Position numbers and translations under genes: made by a program. Below, piece by piece: positions 1 to 5,866 of a stretch of 5,954 bases of DNA. The notes under the pieces were generated by a model. It saw nothing but the letters and a program-made list of their open reading frames with translations, ran no database searches and was not told where the DNA came from. Within the stretch, counting starts at the first letter, position 1; each line of letters begins with the position of its first letter. Origin of the DNA: an uncultured Bacteroidota bacterium (GTDB taxonomy: Bacteria > Bacteroidota > Bacteroidia > Chitinophagales > Chitinophagaceae); contig CAIJZG010000186.1 in assembly GCA_903825065.1 (NCBI GenBank), positions 1 through 5,954 on the forward strand, given 5' to 3'.

Positions 1-75
1 TGTGATGATTTGGAGCTGCTCAGGACCAAGGAGGTGGAGCGGCCGTGGCGGAAGCACGGCAACATTCCGCTGTGA
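1..75 (+). CDS. 3' end of an unidentified protein gene (partial, C-terminal 24 residues)
   Basis: Reading from base 1 in frame gives 24 residues beginning CDDLELLRTKEV and ending RKHGNIPL before a TGA at 73-75. The start lies outside the window. I do not recognise the family from this tail, which is charged and hydrophilic with no membrane segment. The stretch is about 60% G+C by count (45 of 75), clearly richer than the AT-rich genes to the right. A second frame (from base 2) also stays open to about base 118, but it runs into the heptamer repeats and gives low-complexity Arg/Ser/Glu sequence, so I prefer frame 1. The heptamer array starts 5 bases after the stop. The gene converges on the ABC exporter operon. 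Confidence is limited by the short length. Confidence 0.5.
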   Translation, partial: CDDLELLRTKEVERPWRKHGNIPL

Positions 76-80
76 GAAGC

Positions 81-206
81 GAGTGAGGAGTGAGGAGTGG
101 GGAGTGAGGAGTGAGGAATGAGGAGTGAGGAATGAGGAGTGAGGAGTGAGGAATGAGGAGTGAGGAGTGAGGAGTGAGGAGTGAGGAGTGAGGAGTGAGG
201 AGTGAA
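81..206. repeat. Heptanucleotide tandem repeat array, 18 copies of GAGTGAG
   Basis: Eighteen back-to-back 7-base units fill 126 bases. Thirteen are exactly GAGTGAG. Unit 3 (95-101) is GAGTGGG, units 6, 8 and 11 (116-122, 130-136, 151-157) are GAATGAG, and the last (200-206) is GAGTGAA. The right part (158-199) is six perfect units in a row, while the variants lie in the left and middle, as expected if the right side expanded most recently. Every plus-strand frame meets TGA, so the array is non-coding on that strand. It sits between the stop of the upstream gene and a hairpin, in a convergent intergenic region. The plus strand has no C here and a GG doublet every 7 bases. Confidence 0.95.
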
Positions 207-219
207 TGAGGATAAATTA

Positions 220-241
220 ACCCTAGGCTGAAGCCTAGGGT
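220..241. terminator. Perfect inverted repeat, probable bidirectional terminator
   Basis: ACCCTAGGC (220-228) pairs perfectly with GCCTAGGGT (233-241) around a TGAA tetraloop (229-232). That is a 9-bp stem with six G-C pairs. It lies between two convergent genes (plus-strand stop at 75, minus-strand stop at 304), where a bidirectional terminator is expected. Neither flank has a long T tract: the minus-strand continuation is TTAATTTA and the plus-strand one TATAAAC. It is therefore not a textbook intrinsic terminator and could instead be an RNA 3'-end-stabilising hairpin or a copy of a dispersed palindrome. Confidence 0.5.
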
Positions 242-303
242 ATAAACTATAAGGTAATTGGGTTTAGTATTTACTTCTATATTGACCGAAGATTAACTTG
301 TAG

Positions 304-1635
304 TTAATTTTTCTTCCAGGCCCAGGTCCACATTACCTTCCAGGTAATTTTCTTTCCGTATAATAAGATGCCAGTTCGATAAATTTTTGCTGCAATCCAT
401 GTTGTACCTAAGAAGCCCAAAATGAGTAATAACATGCTTAATATTAATTGAAATAAAGTAACTCCGTCAGGAACCCCATAGGCAACTCTTGCCATCATTA
501 CAATCGGAGAAGTTAAAGGGAATAAGCTTCCGAAAACAGCAATTCCACTATTGGGATCATTAACGGCCTTCATCATAATTACAATGGCAAAAATGATAGG
601 CATAGTTATAGGTAATAATAAACTCTGTGCGTCTTGCGGATCTTCATTTACTGCACTTCCCACTGCTGCGAATAATGATGAGTATAGAAGGTATCCACCA
701 ATAAAGTAAAAGATAAAACATCCAATGATTAAAGGAAAATTAATGGTGCTTAGGCCTTTCATTGCGCCACTCATCGCGCCACTTTCCTGCACTGCATGTG
801 CTGCTTGCATTCCTGCTGGTTGAATAGGCTGTCCTTGCATCGATTGAACCAAGGAAGGGAACATGAGTGCAACGGCAAATTGAATACCAAACACTAGCAC
901 CAGCCAAATAAGGAACTGAATAAGTCCAACAGCACCAATGCCAAATATTTTGCCCATCATTAATTGAAAGGGTTTTACGCTACTAATGATTACTTCTGCT
1001 ATACGGCTAACTTTTTCTTCCATAACGCCACGCATTACCATAGTGCCATAAATAAATAGAATAATATAGATCATGAAGCCAGAAATCATACCTACAGCGT
1101 AGCTAACACCCACTTTCGTTTCGTTTTCTGTTTTTCCTGAAGCGGAAGAAAACTGTATATATTCTTTTTCTTTTTGAAGACTATCCAATTGGGCTTTTGT
1201 AATGTTAAAACCCATCAGCCGTTTTTCTTCTAAAGATTTATTAATCAGGTTTTGAATTTTTTCACGTGTCATGATCCCCACTGATTTTGCTGAGCGAAAA
1301 TATAAAGAGTCTTTTCCTTCGAGTGTGAATTTTGTAGGAACATATAAAACTGCCTGATAAGTATTTTTTATCAGTTCTTTTTGAAGTGCAGATGTATCAG
1401 ATTGAACAAATTCAAATATAACTTCGTTGTCTTTTGATTCAATCTTTCCGTTAAAAATATTGGCTTTATCTGCAACGGCAATTTTGTAATTGTCGGTTGT
1501 TTTTATTGAAAAGTAAATGATCATGGCATAGAAGCCGAAAATGATTAAGGGTAATCCAATGGTAGAAAGGAGGAATGTTTTTTTCTGTACACGCGTTAAA
1601 AATTCTCTGCGTGCTACTAATAATATTTTGTTCAT
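304..1635 (-). CDS. ABC-2 type (NatB-like) transporter permease
   Basis: This 443-residue membrane protein is the transmembrane half of an ABC exporter, resembling NatB / COG1668 permeases. Seen in the sequence: a basic cytoplasmic start (ARREF), a first membrane helix at about 22-43, a large extracytoplasmic domain at about 45-170, then hydrophobic segments near 178-200, 230-258, 299-321, 339-356, 366-386 and 394-416. The family hallmark, GVMEEKVSRIAEVIISSVKP (203-222) followed by FQLMMGKIFGIG, lies after the second helix and is the usual coupling region. The loop at 262-296 is rich in Met, Gln and Ala and looks like a lineage-specific insertion. The ATG lies 9 bases after the stop of the ATPase gene, so the two are very probably co-transcribed, with this gene second. 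NatAB in Bacillus exports Na+, but the substrate here cannot be read from sequence. Confidence 0.93.
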   Translation of the reverse strand: MNKILLVARREFLTRVQKKTFLLSTIGLPLIIFGFYAMIIYFSIKTTDNYKIAVADKANIFNGKIESKDNEVIFEFVQSDTSALQKELIKNTYQAVLYVPTKFTLEGKDSLYFRSAKSVGIMTREKIQNLINKSLEEKRLMGFNITKAQLDSLQKEKEYIQFSSASGKTENETKVGVSYAVGMISGFMIYIILFIYGTMVMRGVMEEKVSRIAEVIISSVKPFQLMMGKIFGIGAVGLIQFLIWLVLVFGIQFAVALMFPSLVQSMQGQPIQPAGMQAAHAVQESGAMSGAMKGLSTINFPLIIGCFIFYFIGGYLLYSSLFAAVGSAVNEDPQDAQSLLLPITMPIIFAIVIMMKAVNDPNSGIAVFGSLFPLTSPIVMMARVAYGVPDGVTLFQLILSMLLLILGFLGTTWIAAKIYRTGILLYGKKITWKVMWTWAWKKN

Positions 1636-1644
1636 AGTATTAAA

Positions 1645-2583
1645 TTAGTCGTTGATTGGTTGAAATGCGCGAGTCCTAGCTTTTGTGCCTTCTACTAGGT
1701 TAATAAATATATCATTGAGTGATGGTAAAACTTCATTAAACGATTCGATAGTTATATTTTGTTGAATAAAATATTTCAACACATCATTACTATTCTTTCC
1801 TTCATTTATTTTTACCGTAAGCAAGTTTGCAGTTTGGTCCACCACATGAAAAGCATCATTACTAATGACAGAAGGCATTTCATGAACTTTTATGCTATAG
1901 ATATTTTCTTTAAAATCTTGCTTAATGCCAGCAACTGTGCCATCTAAAATTTTCTTTCCAAGATTTACTAATACAATATGATCGCATATTTCCTCTACTT
2001 GTTCCATTCTATGGGTACTGAATATCACAGTGCAACCTCGTTGTGCTAAACCATAAATTTCATCTTTAATGAGGTTGGCATTAACAGGGTCTAGTCCGCT
2101 GAATGGTTCATCTAGAATAATTAATTTCGGTTCGTGCAAAACAGTAATAACGAATTGTAATTTCTGACTCATCCCTTTACTCAGGTCTTCCACTTTTTTG
2201 TTCCACCAGCTTTCCATTTCCATCCGCTTAAACCAGAATTTAATTTTTTGCATGGCTTCAGCCTTACTCATTCCTTTAAGTTGTGCTAAATAAAGGGCCT
2301 GATCGCCGATTTTCATTTTTTTATAAAGGCCACGTTCTTCTGGCATATAGCCGATCTTGATGATGTCATTGAGGGGGTCGAAAGTTTTACCATCCAAAAC
2401 TATTTCTCCCTGGTCGGGATAAAAGATACCCGTAATCATTCGAAGCAATGTTGTTTTACCTGCTCCATTTGGTCCAAGTAAGCCAAATATGCTTCCTTTT
2501 TCAATAGAGAAGCTAATATCATCTACTGCCTTTTGAGTAGCATAATATTTCTTTAAATTTTTAAGTTCCAGTATTTTACTCAT
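1645..2583 (-). CDS. ABC transporter ATP-binding protein (NatA-like)
   Basis: This 312-residue cytoplasmic ATPase powers the permease encoded just downstream. The nucleotide-binding domain fills about 1-215: Walker A GPNGAGKT (37-44), a Q-loop region GYMPEERGLY (78-87) with Glu where many ABC proteins have Gln, signature LSKGMSQ (134-140) in place of LSGGQ, Walker B LIILDEP (154-160), D-loop SGLD (162-165) and the switch His in STH (His191). From my knowledge of the family, the PEERGLY and LSKGM variants are normal for NatA-type exporter ATPases and do not suggest inactivity. The remaining 100 or so residues form the accessory C-terminal domain seen in this group (DUF4162-like). It is the first gene of the operon. 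Upstream on the minus strand, TAGTTTTT (2641-2634) matches 7 of 8 positions of TAnnTTTG, a weak promoter candidate about 50 nt from the ATG. Confidence 0.95.
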   Translation of the reverse strand: MSKILELKNLKKYYATQKAVDDISFSIEKGSIFGLLGPNGAGKTTLLRMITGIFYPDQGEIVLDGKTFDPLNDIIKIGYMPEERGLYKKMKIGDQALYLAQLKGMSKAEAMQKIKFWFKRMEMESWWNKKVEDLSKGMSQKLQFVITVLHEPKLIILDEPFSGLDPVNANLIKDEIYGLAQRGCTVIFSTHRMEQVEEICDHIVLVNLGKKILDGTVAGIKQDFKENIYSIKVHEMPSVISNDAFHVVDQTANLLTVKINEGKNSNDVLKYFIQQNITIESFNEVLPSLNDIFINLVEGTKARTRAFQPIND

Positions 2584-2693
2584 AGCTGTTAGATTCTAAT
2601 AGTTTAAAGTGATGTCTAAGCTGTTAAATTAAGAAAAACTATGATGTTAGTAGCAACAATTGAATAATTATTACACTTTGATTTTATAAGGCC

Positions 2694-2701
2694 TAATTTT
2701 G
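2694..2701 (+). promoter_or_regulatory. Bacteroidota -7 promoter element (TAATTTTG)
   Basis: TAATTTTG matches the Bacteroidota primary sigma -7 consensus TAnnTTTG exactly. It ends 21 nt before the ATG at 2723, implying transcription starting near 2706-2709 and a leader of about 15 nt. The TTTG at 2677-2680 is a possible -33 element but is only 13 nt from the box, shorter than usual, so the upstream half is weak. The box contains the TTG (2699-2701) that could be mistaken for a start codon. Confidence 0.6.
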
Positions 2702-2722
2702 CGGCAATCAATTAATTCCCCA

Positions 2723-3727
2723 ATGATTTCGGTTAAGAAAATAATCCTTTCAATAAGTTTAATGGGTTTCTGTGTGCTTCTTAGTAGCTGGGGTTTTTTA
2801 GTGCATAAAACAGTGCAGCAACTAGCTATTTATGAATTGCCTAATGCAATGCAAACTTTTTTCTATCTGCATAAAGATAAATTAGTGTACGATGCACCTA
2901 GGCCCGATTTACGTAGAAACCAAGATAGTTCCGAGGCTACTAAACACTTTATTGATTTGGAAATGTTTGGAAAAAATGCCGTTAATGAGATGCCATTGGA
3001 TTGGAACAATGCAGTCAAAAAGTATACAAAAGATAGTTTATTGAAGTATGGATATGTTCCTTATCATGTTATTTATATCAAAGGAAAGCTAACAGATGCT
3101 TTTAGAATGCAGAATAAAGATAGTATCCTCTTTTATGCCTCTGATTTGGGTCATTATATTGCCGATGCAAATGTTCCATTACATACTACTATTAATTACG
3201 ATGGCCAACTTTCTAATCAAAAAGGTCTTCATAGTTTATGGGAGTCGATGATACCAGAAATTGAGATCGCAAATTATAGCTTGTATTCAAAGCATAAGGC
3301 AAAATATTTGAAGCATCCTGAAAAAGCAATCTGGGGGGCCGTTCGAACAGCCGCTGCATTGGTTCCTGAATTGTTGGCAAAAGAGAAAGAAGTAAGTCTA
3401 ACATTTACTGATGCGCAAAAATATCGCATACAGTTACGCAGGGGTAAAGAATATAAATCGTATACCAGTGAATTTGCAAAAGCATATGCTTTATCATTAA
3501 AAAACAGCATTAATAATCAGTTGCTTTCTTCAGCGAATTTAATTGCGGACTTTTATTATACCGCGTGGGTAGATGCTGGCAAACCTAGTCTGGATGCACT
3601 TCATAAGGAGTTTGGTAATGCCGATGCGGAAATGATGAAACAAGAGCAGAAGCTATTTCAAAAGAATACTTTAATCTCTTCAGATAAATTAATTGCAAAA
3701 AAATCAACAACAAAAGAAGAGTTCTGA
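2723..3727 (+). CDS. Secreted zinc-dependent phospholipase C / S1-P1 nuclease family protein
   Basis: The predicted product is a 334-residue exported hydrolase of the trinuclear-zinc fold shared by bacterial phospholipase C and S1/P1 nucleases, which cleave phosphodiester bonds. I chose the ATG at 2723. A TTG at 2699 extends the frame by 8 residues but lies inside the promoter box. Residues 1-22 form a signal peptide (Lys5-Lys6, then a hydrophobic core) ending LLSS before Trp23. Cys17 follows Phe, so there is no good lipobox. The likely ligands are all present: Trp23, His28, Asp62 (RPD), His75 (HFIDLE), His144-Asp148-His154 (HYIADANVPLH), His170 and Glu174 (HSLWE). Trp followed by His at +5 matches P1 nuclease, while the final Glu matches phospholipase C. 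Residues from about 185 on are more variable. Bacteroidota relatives are usually labelled zinc-dependent phospholipase C family. The true substrate (lipid or nucleic acid) is not decided by sequence. Confidence 0.88.
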   Translation: MISVKKIILSISLMGFCVLLSSWGFLVHKTVQQLAIYELPNAMQTFFYLHKDKLVYDAPRPDLRRNQDSSEATKHFIDLEMFGKNAVNEMPLDWNNAVKKYTKDSLLKYGYVPYHVIYIKGKLTDAFRMQNKDSILFYASDLGHYIADANVPLHTTINYDGQLSNQKGLHSLWESMIPEIEIANYSLYSKHKAKYLKHPEKAIWGAVRTAAALVPELLAKEKEVSLTFTDAQKYRIQLRRGKEYKSYTSEFAKAYALSLKNSINNQLLSSANLIADFYYTAWVDAGKPSLDALHKEFGNADAEMMKQEQKLFQKNTLISSDKLIAKKSTTKEEF

Positions 3728-5326
3728 TTAGGCTAATTGTTGTGCACAGAACAAAGCACATTTTTCGCCGTCCATAGCTGCACTTACAATTCCACCAGCA
3801 TATCCAGCACCTTCCCCACAAGGGTATAAGTTTTTAATTTGTGGATGTGCAAATGTGTTTGCATCTCTAGGTATTCTTACTGGGGAAGATGTTCTACTCT
3901 CAGTAGCAACTACCACTGCGTCGTTGGTGAGATATCCAGGCATTTTTTTTCCAAATGCCTTAAATCCTTCTTGCAAACTTTTATGTATAAATGTGGGCAA
4001 TACCTCAGAAAGATTAGTAGAATGAATACCTGGTAAATAACTATTAGATGGAAGGGTAGGTGATATTTTATTGTTGGTAAAGTCAACCATCCGTTGTGCC
4101 GGAGCAACTAGTTTTCCGCCTCCTGCTTTGAAACAAGTTTGTTCAATAGCTGATTGAAAATGCATTAATAATAAAGGATTCTTTTCGTTCTGCAATTCTG
4201 GAGATTCAGGATTTATTTTCTTAAAATAACTGATAGCATCATCAAGAGCAACCTGAACAACCATGCCACTATTTGCATACGGATTATTTCTTTTACTGGG
4301 GCTCCATCCGTTTACGACTAACTCTCCAGGATTAGTAGCAGCGGGAGCAATAATTCCTCCTGGGCACATGCAAAAACTAAATACACCTCTTTCTGCAACT
4401 TGTTCTACTAATCCATAGCTGGCGGGAGGGAGATGCTGGTCGCGATTGCTGCAATGGTATTGAATACTATCGATTAATGATTGAGGATGTTCGATCCTTA
4501 CACCCAAAGCAAATGGTTTTGCTTCAATTAGTATTTGTTGGCGTTGTAACATTTCAAAGATATCGCGAGCTGAGTGCCCTGTGGCAAGGATTACGGCATC
4601 CGCATCGTATTTATTTCCATCAGCTGTTTCAACTGATTTAATAATGTCGCTTTCAATACCCAGGTTGGTTACTTTTTTTTCAAAAAGAAATAGTCCACCG
4701 CAATCCAAAATTTGTTTTCTAATAGCAGTAATAATCTGGGGGAGTTTGTTAGTGCCGATATGTGGATGCGCTTCATAAAGTACATTTTCTTCTGCACCAT
4801 ATTGGAAAAGAATATTCAGGATTCTATTGATATCACCCCGCTTCGAGCTGCGTGTATACAATTTGCCATCGCTATAAGTTCCGGCGCCGCCTTCACCAAA
4901 GCAATAATTGCTTTCAGGATTTACAATGCCTTCTCTATTAAGTGACGCTAAATCTCTTCTGCGTGCCCGTACATCTTTACCCCTTTCAAGAATAATGGGC
5001 TGAATACCTAGTTCAATTAATTGAAGGGCTGCAAAGAGTCCGGCTGGCCCAGCGCCAACAATAATTACTTTTTTGGTTGACTTTGTAACATCTTGAAAGT
5101 TGATTTGAATAATCGGGCGATCAATAATCGGTTCATCAATAAAGGCTTTCAAGTTCAGGTTGATCCAAACCTGCTTGCTGCTGCGAGCATCAATCGATTC
5201 TTTGTTTCGATAAAAACCACTTACTTTATTAACAGAGATGCCCAGATTCTGGGCAATAGCGTTTTTAATTGCTTCCTGCTTGTTTGCATCGGAAGGAGTA
5301 AGCTTTAGGGTAATTTCTTTTTGCAT
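3728..5326 (-). CDS. FAD-dependent oxidoreductase (COG2509-type dehydrogenase)
   Basis: This 532-residue cytoplasmic flavoprotein appears complete. After an N-terminal accessory domain (about 1-80) comes the FAD-binding Rossmann motif VGAGPAG (90-96), with the ribose-binding acidic residue Glu114 in ILERG. Further family marks are FGEGGAGTYSDGKL (143-156), the second dinucleotide motif VILATGHSARD (245-255), a conserved FCMCPGG (318-324) and the C-terminal FAD loop YPCGEGAGYAGG (501-512). This pattern fits uncharacterised FAD-dependent dehydrogenases of COG2509. The physiological substrate is not known to me. The stop codon directly abuts the stop of the convergent zinc hydrolase gene. The DUF3127 gene lies 44 bases upstream on the same strand with no clear terminator between, so read-through is possible. 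A near-match promoter box TACTTTTT (5360-5353, 7 of 8) sits 26 nt before the ATG, so a separate promoter is also possible. Confidence 0.93.
   Translation of the reverse strand: MQKEITLKLTPSDANKQEAIKNAIAQNLGISVNKVSGFYRNKESIDARSSKQVWINLNLKAFIDEPIIDRPIIQINFQDVTKSTKKVIIVGAGPAGLFAALQLIELGIQPIILERGKDVRARRRDLASLNREGIVNPESNYCFGEGGAGTYSDGKLYTRSSKRGDINRILNILFQYGAEENVLYEAHPHIGTNKLPQIITAIRKQILDCGGLFLFEKKVTNLGIESDIIKSVETADGNKYDADAVILATGHSARDIFEMLQRQQILIEAKPFALGVRIEHPQSLIDSIQYHCSNRDQHLPPASYGLVEQVAERGVFSFCMCPGGIIAPAATNPGELVVNGWSPSKRNNPYANSGMVVQVALDDAISYFKKINPESPELQNEKNPLLLMHFQSAIEQTCFKAGGGKLVAPAQRMVDFTNNKISPTLPSNSYLPGIHSTNLSEVLPTFIHKSLQEGFKAFGKKMPGYLTNDAVVVATESRTSSPVRIPRDANTFAHPQIKNLYPCGEGAGYAGGIVSAAMDGEKCALFCAQQLA
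3741..3765 (+). terminator. Candidate intrinsic terminator inside the convergent gene
   Basis: Beyond the TGA of the zinc hydrolase gene, TGTGC (3741-3745) can pair with GCACA (3756-3760) around a 10-base loop, followed at once by TTTTT (3761-3765). The hairpin starts 13 nt after the stop codon, the normal distance for a plus-strand intrinsic terminator. It lies wholly in the last codons of the minus-strand flavoprotein gene, because the two genes leave no intergenic space. The stem is short and the loop large, so it may be weak or fortuitous. Confidence 0.35.
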
Positions 5327-5370
5327 ATAATTACTGTTAGGTGTTTATCCTAAAAAAGTACTGCTGGTTT

Positions 5371-5748
5371 TTAAAATGGAAGATCATCCACAGCATCCAG
5401 TGAAGGAGGCATGTCGTTATAATTTGTATTGTCGGAAGGAATTGTATCCTGACTTATTTTTACCGTTTCCATTCTCCAGGCGTCGAGGTTAGTGATGTAA
5501 TTTTCTTTGCCATCTTTAACCCATTTAGTTCCTTTGATGTTGAATTGAACTTTTACCTCATCACCGATATTAAAGCGATCAACCATGGTGGTTTTATCTT
5601 GAACGCATTGGAACTTCACATAGTTGGTAATGGTACGGCCATTAATATCGTCGGATTTTTCAATCACAAACTCGCGGGTTTTAAAGGTTTCTGTTCTCTG
5701 AACGATATCAAAACGGGCAACTAATTTTCCTGTTATTTCGTAAGACAT
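5371..5748 (-). CDS. DUF3127 family protein, OB-fold-like with an SSB-type C-terminal tip
   Basis: This is a 125-residue soluble protein. Residues 1-95 are a compact beta-rich domain of the DUF3127 family, a Bacteroidota family that resembles single-stranded-DNA-binding (OB-fold) proteins. Recognisable stretches are EITGKLVARFDIVQRTETFK (4-23), REFVIE (25-30), NYVKFQC (42-48) and GDEVKVQFNIKG (62-73). A polar linker (about 96-115) follows, then an acidic tail ending DAVDDLPF (118-125). The last residues copy the conserved SSB tip (DDDIPF in E. coli), which docks DNA repair and replication partners. The layout OB domain, flexible linker, acidic tip is that of SSB, although the protein is shorter and is not SSB itself. 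A role in binding nucleic acid or SSB partners is inference; I know of no assigned function. An exact -7 promoter box lies 19 nt upstream. The flavoprotein gene follows after 44 bases. Confidence 0.9.
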   Translation of the reverse strand: MSYEITGKLVARFDIVQRTETFKTREFVIEKSDDINGRTITNYVKFQCVQDKTTMVDRFNIGDEVKVQFNIKGTKWVKDGKENYITNLDAWRMETVKISQDTIPSDNTNYNDMPPSLDAVDDLPF

Positions 5749-5767
5749 ATTTTTTTATTTGAACCAG

Positions 5768-5775
5768 CAAATCTA
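5768..5775 (-). promoter_or_regulatory. Bacteroidota -7 promoter element (TAGATTTG, minus strand)
   Basis: CAAATCTA on the plus strand reads TAGATTTG on the minus strand, an exact match to TAnnTTTG. Nineteen bases separate it from the ATG of the DUF3127 gene at 5748, almost the same spacing as for the box before the zinc hydrolase gene. This predicts a leader of roughly 12-15 nt. I found no convincing TTTG at the -33 position. Confidence 0.6.
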
Positions 5776-5836
5776 AGTTTAAAATCAACTACTAGTTTCA
5801 GAAGACTTTTTGCCAAATTAAATGGAGCCCTTTAGC

Positions 5837-5860
5837 AAAAAATGATGAGTATCATATTTT
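5837..5860 (-). terminator. Weak hairpin with T tract, possible terminator for a gene entering from the right
   Basis: On the minus strand ATGAT pairs with ATCAT around ACTC, and the right arm runs into TTTTTT. An outer AAAA/TTTT pairing past one mismatch extends it. It starts a few bases after the TGA at 5869-5867 of the possible partial gene at the right edge and before the DUF3127 promoter, which is where a terminator would be expected. The stem is almost all A-T, so it is thermodynamically weak. Confidence 0.3.
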
Positions 5861-5866
5861 AGTGAA

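Noticed and set aside
81..206. The array as a CRISPR or as a coding repeat
   Set aside because: Units are 7 bases with no spacers, and every plus frame contains TGA. The minus strand is open through the array (Leu/Thr/Pro/His/Ser repeats) but shows no start, promoter or continuation that would support a gene.
292..312. ATTAAC/GTTAAT hairpin followed by TTTTT at the permease stop
   Set aside because: The stem is 6 bp with a single G-C pair and overlaps the stop codon. In AT-rich sequence this arises easily, and the hairpin at 220-241 is a better candidate.
1759..1947. Plus-strand open frame antisense to the ABC ATPase
   Set aside because: It lies entirely within the clear ATPase gene, matches no known family, and has the composition of an antisense shadow. 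The same applies to the other short frames opposite the zinc hydrolase and flavoprotein genes.
1645..2583. Degenerate or inactive ATPase because of Glu in the Q-loop region and LSKGM in place of LSGGQ
   Set aside because: Walker A, Walker B with catalytic Glu159, the D-loop and the switch His are all intact, and these variants are usual in NatA-type ATPases.
2663..2672. AATAATTATT palindrome in the divergent promoter region as an operator
   Set aside because: It is A/T only and 10 bases long, so it is expected by chance here, and no regulator gene is nearby.
2723..2788. Lipoprotein signal on the zinc hydrolase
   Set aside because: Cys17 is preceded by Gly-Phe, not a Gly/Ala/Ser at -1, and sits within the hydrophobic core. 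Cleavage before Trp23 fits the family better.
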